Positions 28,946-34,923 of a stretch of DNA of 34,923 bases are shown here, in pieces (the first letter of the stretch is position 1; every line of letters starts with the position of its first letter). The notes beneath the pieces are model-generated. The model was given only the letters and a program-made list of their open reading frames with translations. It was not told the origin of the DNA and did no database searches. Position numbers and translations under genes: made by a program. Source of the stretch: Candidatus Parcubacteria bacterium (lineage in GTDB: Bacteria; Patescibacteriota; Minisyncoccia; Phycocordibacterales; UBA2100); contig QZIY01000030.1 in NCBI GenBank assembly GCA_003599175.1, positions 1 to 34,923 on the forward strand. The letters are read 5' to 3'.

Positions 28946-28970
28946 GGTCGGGCCTCGCGCCCGACCATTT
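28946..28970 (+). terminator. Intrinsic terminator of the 56-aa gene
   Basis: GGTCGGGC-CTCGC-GCCCGACC followed by ATTTCTT. Confidence 0.75.
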
Positions 28971-29011
28971 CTTGCCAACTTCTATTTAGCAGAATAAAAA
29001 ATGATATCCAG

Positions 29012-29032
29012 TAGGTCGATATATCGCCCTAT
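29012..29032. promoter_or_regulatory. Operator-like 21-bp repeat, downstream copy
   Basis: TAGGTCGATATATCGCCCTAT differs at one base from the copy at 29474-29494. The core CGATATATCG is a perfect palindrome with GG/CC outside. It lies 26 nt past the end of the TrpR-like gene. On the minus strand a TTGATT lies 18 bp before its ATATAT. Confidence 0.6.
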
Positions 29033-29057
29033 TTTTGTTATTAATCAAGCTGGAAAT

Positions 29058-29471
29058 TCAGCGCGGCTTGCGACCTGTTTTTATTGCTCTTAGGCGTTTA
29101 TTCGAGCCCGTCCCCAATCCAGGTAATCCCGCTGACATGAAAAGCTCGAGATAGTCCGCGAAAGAGAGATTTCTATTGAAAATTCTGCAGAGTGGATCAA
29201 AGTGACCCGACTCGAGTCTCTTATGGAGACGCTTTATCGTTGAGCCGCTCACATTCAGCGTCTTTTCAATCGCATAGTACGACTCATTGCGATTGAGCAT
29301 CGAAATAATCGCTAAACGTTTTGCCAGCATGAGTCGTTCAACCGGAGTGAGTATCGCATAGATACGCGCTTTGCCGCGTGCTTGGCTTGTGGAGAGGAGT
29401 GAGCGCATGAAAGCGTCAACAATCTTTCGTTCGACTTCGGGCGCTATCTTTTGTTTCGATACATGCGTCAT
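29058..29471 (-). CDS. TrpR-superfamily (YerC/YecD-like) transcriptional repressor
   Basis: A 137-residue helix-turn-helix protein of the Trp-repressor superfamily. The core is LTPVERLMLAKRLAIISML, then NRNESYYAIEKTLNVSGSTIKRLHKRL, where the second half is the helix-turn-helix (recognition helix SGSTIKRLHK). An N-terminal helix (VERKIVDAFMRSLLSTS) would support dimerisation. A C-terminal tail of about 45 residues ends in a basic RLRAIKTGRKPR. The start at 29471 (MTHVSKQK) is preferred over the ORF start. The promoter's -10 lies inside an operator-like palindrome immediately upstream, so autorepression is likely. It is not expected to bind tryptophan; the ligand is unknown. Confidence 0.88.
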   Translation of the reverse strand: MTHVSKQKIAPEVERKIVDAFMRSLLSTSQARGKARIYAILTPVERLMLAKRLAIISMLNRNESYYAIEKTLNVSGSTIKRLHKRLESGHFDPLCRIFNRNLSFADYLELFMSAGLPGLGTGSNKRLRAIKTGRKPR

Positions 29472-29473
29472 AA

Positions 29474-29494
29474 TAGGTCGATATATCGCTCTAT
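29474..29494. promoter_or_regulatory. Operator-like 21-bp repeat at the TrpR-like promoter
   Basis: TAGGTCGATATATCGCTCTAT, with the palindromic core CGATATATCG, ends 2 nt before the start codon and contains the -10 of the regulator's own promoter. Its second copy is 460 bp away, beyond the gene. Confidence 0.7.
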
Positions 29495-29509
29495 AGTGTA
29501 GCATGTCAA
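29481..29509 (-). promoter_or_regulatory. Promoter of the TrpR-like gene
   Basis: On the minus strand: TTGACA (consensus -35, 29509-29504), a 17-bp spacer, ATATAT (29486-29481), with the ATG 9 nt on. The -10 coincides with the operator palindrome. Confidence 0.65.
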
Positions 29510-29537
29510 TTGAGATCAAATGGAAATTCGATATACT
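29510..29537 (+). promoter_or_regulatory. Promoter of tRNA-Ser
   Basis: TTGAGA (29510-29515), a 16-bp spacer, TATACT (29532-29537), 11 nt before the tRNA 5' end. It abuts the divergent promoter of the TrpR-like gene. Confidence 0.6.
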
Positions 29538-29548
29538 ACACGCTGCAC

Positions 29549-29636
29549 GGAGGCGTCGGATAGTGGTTTATTCCACCGCCTTGGAAAGGCGGCATGTCGC
29601 AAGGCATCGAGAGTTCGAATCTCTCCGCCTCCGCCA
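29549..29636 (+). tRNA. tRNA-Ser(GGA)
   Basis: Acceptor GGAGGCG pairs with CGCCTCC, followed by G and an encoded CCA. The anticodon stem CCGCC/GGCGG encloses the loop TTGGAAA, giving anticodon GGA (reads UCC/UCU). A long variable arm (about 16 nt, GTC...GGC) marks a class II serine tRNA. The T-arm is GAGAGTTCGAATCTCTC. The length is 88 nt. Confidence 0.97.
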
Positions 29637-29712
29637 TTGACCGTTTGCACGCCGCCACGTACGCTCTCAGTGGCCTGATCTTTTGCGTCAGGCATCTCTC
29701 TGGAGCATTCAG

Positions 29713-30201
29713 ATGACACACCAAGTTGTGGAATTCGCTCGTCGGGCTATCCGGCCCGATGAAATGGTCACGATTTACGAAGGCGATGCAGTGAAAGTCG
29801 AATATGCCGAGGATCGAAGGGTTGCCGACGGTCAATTCGGCGGTCCGTCGCTCGTCATTTCGGAAAAAGTCTTTGATGCCGACTTGGGCGATGGGTCCTG
29901 TCGCTGGGTACAACGTTTCCGGGTCGATCTCTTCGGCGCATCCGGGTTCGACGATCATTTTCACGTCGATCCTGTACTGGATCCGAAGACGCCGGACGAC
30001 TTCCCGTTCTTCGCGGAAGGCAGGCAGGCCTTCGGTGATATGGTCTCGTACCTCACGATGCCGCGCTTCCTTGCCAGGCATCTCGCGCAGAAGGGCCATG
30101 TCGACTTCGCCAGAAAAATCCTGGTGCATCGAGAAGGTCTGGCGCGAGCGGCCGAACGTATCCATCGCATCCACGCGGGGAATCCTGGGTCGCATTATTA
30201 G
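29713..30201 (+). CDS. Unknown protein after tRNA-Ser
   Basis: A 162-residue protein without a recognised family. The first two thirds look beta-rich and acidic (MVTIYEGDAVKVEYAED, PSLVISEKVFDADLG, WVQRFRVDLFG). The last third is helical and basic with His residues (FLARHLAQKGHVDFARKILV, ERIHRIHAG). There is no signal peptide or membrane helix. The ATG at 29713 is fixed by TCTGGAG 8 nt upstream. A GCCTGA/TCAGGC hairpin lies just before that site, and a 13-bp terminator follows the stop, giving another single-gene unit of the Shine-Dalgarno type. Its location directly behind a tRNA gene is compatible with acquisition at that site, but I found no repeat of the tRNA end. Confidence 0.65.
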   Translation: MTHQVVEFARRAIRPDEMVTIYEGDAVKVEYAEDRRVADGQFGGPSLVISEKVFDADLGDGSCRWVQRFRVDLFGASGFDDHFHVDPVLDPKTPDDFPFFAEGRQAFGDMVSYLTMPRFLARHLAQKGHVDFARKILVHREGLARAAERIHRIHAGNPGSHY

Positions 30202-30211
30202 CGCTCCAGGG

Positions 30212-30246
30212 AGCACCACTGAACTCTGGGTTCAGTGGTGCTTTTC
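30212..30246 (+). terminator. Strong intrinsic terminator
   Basis: AGCACCACTGAAC (30212-30224) pairs perfectly with GTTCAGTGGTGCT (30230-30242), followed by TTTTCT. Confidence 0.93.
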
Positions 30247-30250
30247 TATA

Positions 30251-30256
30251 TATAAT
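30251..30256 (+). promoter_or_regulatory. -10 box of the DUF1761 gene
   Basis: Perfect TATAAT, seven bases, ATG at 30264; a leaderless arrangement right after the preceding terminator. Confidence 0.6.
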
Positions 30257-30263
30257 TGTGTGT

Positions 30264-30659
30264 ATGTCCATCTGGCCTGTCATCCTCGCTGCGATCAGCT
30301 CGGTTTTGATCGGCGCTCTGTGGTACCATCCACGTCTTTTCGGCACCATGTGGATGCAAGAGACGGGCGTGACGCCGGAGCGAGCGGAGCGTGGCGCGCG
30401 CTATAAGCACGTGCATTTTCTTCTCGGCTTCCTTGCCGCGTGCATCACTGCGTATGTATTACGTGAACTTATGATGCACGTTGGTATTAAGACGATGACT
30501 CAGGCGATTGGATTTGCGATCGTGGTATGGATCGGTCTTATGGCGCCGGTTTCCGCGAGCGCGTTTTTATGGGAACATCGCTCATTCGGTTTTTATATGG
30601 TCAACATATCCTACTGGCTCTTGGTGAGCGTCGTCATGTGCACCATTCTTGCCGTATAA
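30264..30659 (+). CDS. DUF1761 family membrane protein
   Basis: A 131-residue integral membrane protein with four hydrophobic helices. The first part, LIGALWYHPRLFGTMWMQETG, is the hallmark of DUF1761 (Gly-x-x-WY-x-P-LFG-x-x-W). The helices lie at about residues 4-20, 49-66, 79-99 and 112-130. The function of the family is unknown. The ATG at 30264 is favoured over the GTG two codons earlier because TATAAT lies 7 nt before it. The DUF192 gene follows after 12 nt. Confidence 0.88.
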   Translation: MSIWPVILAAISSVLIGALWYHPRLFGTMWMQETGVTPERAERGARYKHVHFLLGFLAACITAYVLRELMMHVGIKTMTQAIGFAIVVWIGLMAPVSASAFLWEHRSFGFYMVNISYWLLVSVVMCTILAV

Positions 30660-30671
30660 TAGATACAACCT

Positions 30672-31145
30672 ATGGGAGGAAAGCAAGTACTTTGGTTTGC
30701 CGTATTCGCCGTTCTCTTCGGCGTCGTTGCCGGCTACCAGCTGCTACATTACAACGATCTCGATACGAGCTTGGCCGCTGCACCGCCATCGCAGCATGTG
30801 GAAATCGGCGGGCAGCAGCTCGATGTGTACGTGGCCGATACACCGGCCAAGCAAGAGCTTGGCTTGAGCGGACGCGAAGGATTGGGATTCAACGAAGGGA
30901 TGCTCTTCGTATTCGAGAAAGACGACGAATACGCCTTTTGGATGAAAGATATGAAATTTGCGATCGACATCATATGGATCGACGCGAGTGGAAAGGTGGT
31001 ACACATCGAGCCCAATCTCACGCCCGATACCTACCCGCACACCTACCGCCCCGATGTTCCTGCGCGATTCGTTCTGGAGGTCAATGCAGGATTTGTAGAG
31101 CGCAATAATGTGCAGGTGGGATCGATGATGTACGTCGGTCAATAA
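30672..31145 (+). CDS. DUF192 family exported protein
   Basis: A 157-residue protein with an N-terminal membrane anchor or signal (VLWFAVFAVLFGVVAGYQLL) and a DUF192 domain from about residue 43. The domain has VYVADTPAKQELGLSGRE, GMLFVFEKDDEYAFWMKDMKFAIDIIWID, VVHIEPN, and the closing FVLEVNAGF. DUF192 is widespread and of unknown function, usually on the outer face of the cytoplasmic membrane. TATAAT stands at the end of the preceding gene (30655-30660), so it has either its own promoter or co-transcription with the DUF1761 gene. Confidence 0.92.
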   Translation: MGGKQVLWFAVFAVLFGVVAGYQLLHYNDLDTSLAAAPPSQHVEIGGQQLDVYVADTPAKQELGLSGREGLGFNEGMLFVFEKDDEYAFWMKDMKFAIDIIWIDASGKVVHIEPNLTPDTYPHTYRPDVPARFVLEVNAGFVERNNVQVGSMMYVGQ

Positions 31146-31298
31146 CAGAACACATCTTTGTGTTGCGTAATCAAAAATGTTCACGCTAAAAACGTTGTAT
31201 TTCTGCGCTGGGTGTTAGTTATCCACTTTTTCCTCACGAAAATTTGCAGCCTGCGGGAGTACAATGACTATCCCAATTAGAAGCTAAATACGTTGCGC

Positions 31299-34200
31299 AT
31301 GACGAAACAAACAGCCACAAAGCGCTCAGAAAGAGCGTCGGTGAAAGAGACCCCCATAGAAGCGGCTCCGGTTGCAAAAGCTCTTTCGGGAGCAGGTCGC
31401 GTCTATCAGAAATATCTCCCCAATATCCAAAAACGCGATGGCCGCATCGTGCCATTTGAGTTCGACAAGATTGCCGAAGTGATTCACAAGGCCATGCTTG
31501 CTTCAAATGAAGGTTCAGCAGATGAAGCGGAAATCGTGGCGCACAAAGTGGCGGCGGAGATGATGCGCATCGCCAAAACGTACAAAAATTTCCTCCCAAC
31601 CGTCGAAGGGTGCCAGGATGAGGTCGAGCGTCAGCTCATGCTTTCCGACTATGTCTCGACCTCCAAGGCATATATCCTCTATCGCGCCAAGCGCGCTGAG
31701 CTGCGCAAAGAGCAGGGCAGCGTACCGGAGCATGTCCGCAGACTTACGGAGGAGTCAAAACAGTATTTCCAAGGAAATCCTTTGGGCGAATTCGTCTACT
31801 TGCGCACGTATGCTCGCTGGATCGAAAGCGAACAGCGTCGCGAGACGTGGGTGGAGACTGTCGATCGCTACGTCGACTTTATGAAGGAAAATCTTGGTAC
31901 CAAGCTCTCCGGAAAAGAGTATGCCGAGATCCGGGAAGCGATTTTGAAACAGGAAGTCATGCCCTCGATGCGCGCCATGCAGTTTTCCGGTGCTCCAGCG
32001 AGGAAGTGCAACACGTGTTTCTACAACTGCTCATTCACCGCACCCGTGAAGCTCGAAGATTTTGCGGAGATCATGTACCTCTCGATGCAGGGGACAGGTG
32101 TCGGCTTTGCGGTGGAGAGTCAAAATATCGAACAGCTTCCGCAAATTCAAAAGCAGACAGGTCAGAAATTGTCGACGCACGTTGTGCGGGATTCGAAGGA
32201 GGGTTGGTGCGACGCGCTCACACTTGGTCTCAAGACATGGTACGCGGGCAAGGACATCGATTTCGATCTCTCGCTCGTGCGCCCTGCGGGCAGCCGTCTC
32301 AAGACCATGGGGGGCAAGTCATCTGGCCCAGAGCCACTCCGCAATTTGCTCACCTTTGCGCGCGATCGCATTTTGCGTCGTCAGGGCCGTCGTCTTCGCA
32401 CTATCGATGCGCACGACATCATCTGCAAAATCGGGGAATGTGTCGTTGCCGGTGGTGTACGCCGCAGCGCCATGATCTCGCTCTCGGATCTCGACGATCT
32501 CGAGCTTCGCGATGCGAAGAAGGGGCAATTTTATCTCACCGATCCGCATCGGGCGATGGCCAACAACTCCGCAGTATACGAGACGAAGCCGACCAACGCC
32601 GAACTCATGGATGAATGGGTCGCACTCATGAAATCCGGTTCGGGCGAGCGCGGTATTTTCAATCGCGGCGCACTCGAGAAGACGATGCCTAAGCGCCGCT
32701 TCAAATTCCTCGAGAAGAAAAACGGTACGATGAAAGGGTACATCGGCCAGGTAGGTACCAATCCGTGCGTGCCGGCAGACACGTGGGTTCAGACCACTGA
32801 AGGCGCTCGCCGTGCGGGTGATCTCGTCGGCAAGCAGTTTGATGCGCTTGTGAACGGTAAAGCATACCGCTCTGAGGGCTTTTTCAAGACTGGTGAAAAA
32901 AAAGTTTTCGAGGTGATGACCGATCGCGGATTTCGATTTCGGGCGACGGACAATCACCAGGTACTCACCGTTTCCTATCAGTCCCGCAAAGTGCAGAAGA
33001 AGGAATGGAAAGAGGTCAAGGACCTGCAGGAGGGCGATACCATCGTTCTCCATGACCATGCGGAAGCGAAGTGGACAGGCCACGGAACTGCACAAGAGGG
33101 CTGGCTCCTTGGCTCACTTCTTGGTGACGGCAACATAGAAAGCAATCAAAAAGCCAATCTCGATTACTGGGGCGTCGATCGCGAGCGTGTGCTGACGCAT
33201 GCTCGGGAACTGGTGCACGCGACCGTGGGCGGCAGAAGCGATCTGACAGGGCACGTGTCGAAAACCGGCTATGCACGCATCGGATCAATGAAGCTCGGCG
33301 CGCTCGCGGCTCAGTACAATATGACCACGCAAAGCAAATTGCCGCAGGATCGCATCGAAGAGGCATCATCGGATTTTTATGAGGGCTTTTTACGCGGTTG
33401 GTTTGACGCCGATGGATCAATTCAGGGTTCACAGCGCAAGGGTGTTTCGGTGCGGCTCGCTTCTTCCTCGTTTTCCGCTCTTGAGACGGCGCAACGCATG
33501 CTCGCCCGGCTTGGCATCATCAGCACGATCTATGAGAACAGACGCGAAGAGAGCATGCGGATGCTTCCCGATGGCAAGGGCGGCTCCAAAGCATACCTCT
33601 GCGCAGCCGACCACGAGCTGATCATTTCCGGTTCCAATGTCGAGCGGTTTGCAAAGCGCATCGGCTTCGTCGAACCACTCAAACAAGCGCGCCTCATGAA
33701 AACACTCCGCTCTTACAAGCGCGCCTTCAATCGCGAACGCTTTAGCGCACGCATAGTGTCCATTGGCGCACAGGGATTCGAAGCGGTTTATGATTGTCAG
33801 GTGGCCGTTGTGCACGCATTCGACGGCAATGGCGCGTATCTCCATAATTGTGGTGAAATCATTTTGCAGTCGAAGCAATTCTGCAATCTCTCCGAAGTGA
33901 TCGCACGCCCGCACGATGATGAGAAATCGCTCTTGCGCAAAGCGAGACTCGCCACCATCCTTGGTACCTATCAGTCGACGCTCACCAAATTCAACTACAT
34001 CTCGGAAGACTGGAAGAAAAATTGCGAGGATGAGCGCCTCCTTGGTGTTTCGATCACTGGTCAGTGGGATTGTCCGGCGGTACGCAACGGCGCTGTGATG
34101 CGCAAAATGAAAGAAGTGACGATCAAGACCAATCAGGAGTATGCAAAGCGCTTTGGCGTCAATCCGTCCAATTCGATCACGTGTGTGAAGCCCTCGGGCA

Positions 34201-34763
34201 CCGTTTCGCAGACCTTCGACTGCTCCTCGGGCCTCCATCCGCGTCACGCGCAGCACTACATCCGCCGCATCCGCATCACTGCGACAGACTCGCTCTTCAA
34301 GATGATGCGCGATCAGGGTGTACCGCATCATCCGGAAGTCGGACAGGTAGCGGGCGAGGCGAATACCTATGTATTGGAATTCCCAGTGCAGGCGCCGAAG
34401 GGATCGGTATTCAAAAACGATCTCTCTGCCATCGAACAGCTCGAATACTGGAAGCTCGTGAAGCTCAATTGGACCGAACATAATCCATCGGCGACGGTTT
34501 CGGTCGGCGAAGAGGAGTGGGTGGCGGTGGTCGCCTGGCTCTACGAAAACTGGGATATCATCGGCGGCCTCTCCTTCCTCCCGCGCGACAATCACGTCTA
34601 CAGGCTTGCACCGTATGAGCCGATCGATAAGGCCACGTACGATCGTATGAGTGAGAATTTCCCGCAAGTGGACTACTCGAAACTCTACACCTACGAGAAA
34701 ACCGACGAGACCGAACAGGCCAAGGAATTGGCTTGCGCCGGAGGGACGTGCGAAATCATTTAG
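31299..34763 (+). CDS. nrdJ: Class II (adenosylcobalamin-dependent) ribonucleotide reductase with intein
   Basis: Reduces ribonucleotides to deoxyribonucleotides using a B12-generated thiyl radical. The precursor is 1154 residues; removing the 361-residue intein leaves 793. The N-terminus has an ATP-cone (YLPNIQKRDGRIVPFEFDKI and following). The barrel has ARKCNTCFYNC (redox cysteine), SMQGTGVGFAVE, and VVAGGVRRSAMI. The radical-site motif NPCGEI is split by the intein after NP; then come FCNLSEV (second redox cysteine), KPSGTVSQ, and the C-terminal shuttle CAGGTCEII. No NrdB or NrdG gene is nearby. The ATG at 31299 is preferred over the upstream TTG; no Shine-Dalgarno is seen. It depends on B12, which such genomes usually cannot make. 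Confidence 0.95.
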   Translation: MTKQTATKRSERASVKETPIEAAPVAKALSGAGRVYQKYLPNIQKRDGRIVPFEFDKIAEVIHKAMLASNEGSADEAEIVAHKVAAEMMRIAKTYKNFLPTVEGCQDEVERQLMLSDYVSTSKAYILYRAKRAELRKEQGSVPEHVRRLTEESKQYFQGNPLGEFVYLRTYARWIESEQRRETWVETVDRYVDFMKENLGTKLSGKEYAEIREAILKQEVMPSMRAMQFSGAPARKCNTCFYNCSFTAPVKLEDFAEIMYLSMQGTGVGFAVESQNIEQLPQIQKQTGQKLSTHVVRDSKEGWCDALTLGLKTWYAGKDIDFDLSLVRPAGSRLKTMGGKSSGPEPLRNLLTFARDRILRRQGRRLRTIDAHDIICKIGECVVAGGVRRSAMISLSDLDDLELRDAKKGQFYLTDPHRAMANNSAVYETKPTNAELMDEWVALMKSGSGERGIFNRGALEKTMPKRRFKFLEKKNGTMKGYIGQVGTNPCVPADTWVQTTEGARRAGDLVGKQFDALVNGKAYRSEGFFKTGEKKVFEVMTDRGFRFRATDNHQVLTVSYQSRKVQKKEWKEVKDLQEGDTIVLHDHAEAKWTGHGTAQEGWLLGSLLGDGNIESNQKANLDYWGVDRERVLTHARELVHATVGGRSDLTGHVSKTGYARIGSMKLGALAAQYNMTTQSKLPQDRIEEASSDFYEGFLRGWFDADGSIQGSQRKGVSVRLASSSFSALETAQRMLARLGIISTIYENRREESMRMLPDGKGGSKAYLCAADHELIISGSNVERFAKRIGFVEPLKQARLMKTLRSYKRAFNRERFSARIVSIGAQGFEAVYDCQVAVVHAFDGNGAYLHNCGEIILQSKQFCNLSEVIARPHDDEKSLLRKARLATILGTYQSTLTKFNYISEDWKKNCEDERLLGVSITGQWDCPAVRNGAVMRKMKEVTIKTNQEYAKRFGVNPSNSITCVKPSGTVSQTFDCSSGLHPRHAQHYIRRIRITATDSLFKMMRDQGVPHHPEVGQVAGEANTYVLEFPVQAPKGSVFKNDLSAIEQLEYWKLVKLNWTEHNPSATVSVGEEEWVAVVAWLYENWDIIGGLSFLPRDNHVYRLAPYEPIDKATYDRMSENFPQVDYSKLYTYEKTDETEQAKELACAGGTCEII
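32766..33848 (+). mobile_element. Intein with LAGLIDADG homing endonuclease in nrdJ
   Basis: A 361-residue in-frame insertion. It starts with Cys (CVPADTWVQTTEG, block A) and has the block B histidine motif (RATDNHQVLTV). Two LAGLIDADG dodecapeptides (EGWLLGSLLGDG and YEGFLRGWFDADG) mark the endonuclease. It ends in block F/G, YDCQVAVVHAF then GAYLHN, with the invariant terminal Asn, followed by Cys as the first C-extein residue. All catalytic splicing residues are present, so both splicing and homing look intact. Confidence 0.95.
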
Positions 34764-34764
34764 A

Positions 34765-34923
34765 GCCCATCAAATAACCCCGCCCTGTCTGCGGAGCCGG
34801 AATTTTCGGTCACGGAACTTCGTTTCGACCTCATCGTGCCGGGAGGCACGCTTCGGTCTCCGACTTGTCCCGCGCCTCGAAAATTCCGGCTCTCGACTTG
34901 GGCACCCGGGTTATTTGATGGGC
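34765..34923. repeat. Double nested inverted repeat behind nrdJ (E4)
   Basis: Outer arms GCCCATCAAATAACCC (34765-34780) and GGGTTATTTGATGGGC (34908-34923) are perfect. Inner arms GAGCCGGAATTTTCG (34794-34808) and CGAAAATTCCGGCTC (34878-34892) are also perfect. The centre has CGTGCC/GGCACG. It begins one base after the nrdJ stop and ends exactly at the window edge, so it may extend further. Confidence 0.9.

Noticed and set aside
29549-30201. Genomic island integrated at tRNA-Ser
   Set aside because: No second copy of the tRNA 3' end and no integrase were found in the window.
29536-30219. 227-aa minus-strand ORF over the tRNA and the 162-aa gene
   Set aside because: It runs through the tRNA-Ser gene and the terminator; the plus-strand gene has a Shine-Dalgarno and terminator and is preferred.
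33429-34667. 412-aa minus-strand ORF opposite nrdJ
   Set aside because: Antisense shadow created by GC-ending codons of nrdJ; composition is unlike a protein and there is no ribosome site.
1-34923. CRISPR array or cas genes
   Set aside because: No regularly spaced direct repeats and no Cas-like ORFs; the repeats present are inverted or single pairs.

Overview
The window looks like a chromosomal segment from a Patescibacteria/CPR bacterium, most likely a Parcubacteria-type lineage. This is inferred from content, since there is no rRNA. The evidence is compact monocistronic gene packing, a class F sortase beside a tiny anchored substrate, a class II ribonucleotide reductase with an intein, DUF192, DUF1761, Gmad2 and YvcK-like proteins, FeS-less HhH-GPD glycosylases, a membrane-anchored MurF-like ligase, an Arg-rich RNase J, and LemA/HtpX and GroES/GroEL pairs. 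I see no CRISPR array, insertion sequence or prophage.

Layout. 1-2.5 kb: MsrB, two small membrane or Lys-rich proteins, a sortase substrate and its sortase. 2.5-4.8 kb: a dihydroorotate dehydrogenase with a duplicated tail, and a beta-lactamase-like serine hydrolase carrying hairpins inside its coding sequence. 4.8-9.9 kb: glmS and metK (minus strand) surround several small unrecognised genes. Two of these have long, related, attenuator-like leaders. 10.2-20 kb: Maf, YvcK, a Gmad2 protein, Nth, an alpha/beta hydrolase, a MurF-like ligase, a prolyl-iminopeptidase-like hydrolase, Ddl, a HAD hydrolase, a MutY-like glycosylase, and an inserted minus-strand gene followed by a second copy of the MutY tail. 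20.3-24.6 kb (minus): RNase J, a membrane-anchored oligopeptide-binding protein, SecG. 24.8-28.9 kb: GroES-GroEL, LemA-membrane protein-HtpX, a small protein. 29-31.1 kb: a TrpR-like repressor bracketed by 21-bp operator-like repeats, tRNA-Ser(GGA), an unknown gene, DUF1761 and DUF192 proteins. 31.3-34.8 kb: NrdJ with a LAGLIDADG intein placed exactly before the radical cysteine.

Together the recognisable genes cover cell-wall building and surface anchoring (GlmS, YvcK, MurF-like, Ddl, sortase), repair and nucleotide supply (Nth, MutY-like, Maf, NrdJ, PyrD), RNA decay (RNase J) and protein quality (GroESL, HtpX/LemA, MsrB).

Two styles of gene expression alternate. Most recognisable genes have a -10 box ending about 6 nt before the start codon and no Shine-Dalgarno, so they are probably leaderless. 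Most unrecognised small genes instead have strong Shine-Dalgarno sites and their own intrinsic terminators.

The most interesting candidate for something undescribed is a repeated leader RNA at about 7205-7290 and 8007-8098. It has mutually exclusive antiterminator and terminator helices, a possible pseudoknot, and compensatory base changes between the two copies. A second candidate is a set of six long nested inverted repeats (80-160 nt) in gene junctions, unrelated in sequence but similar in architecture.
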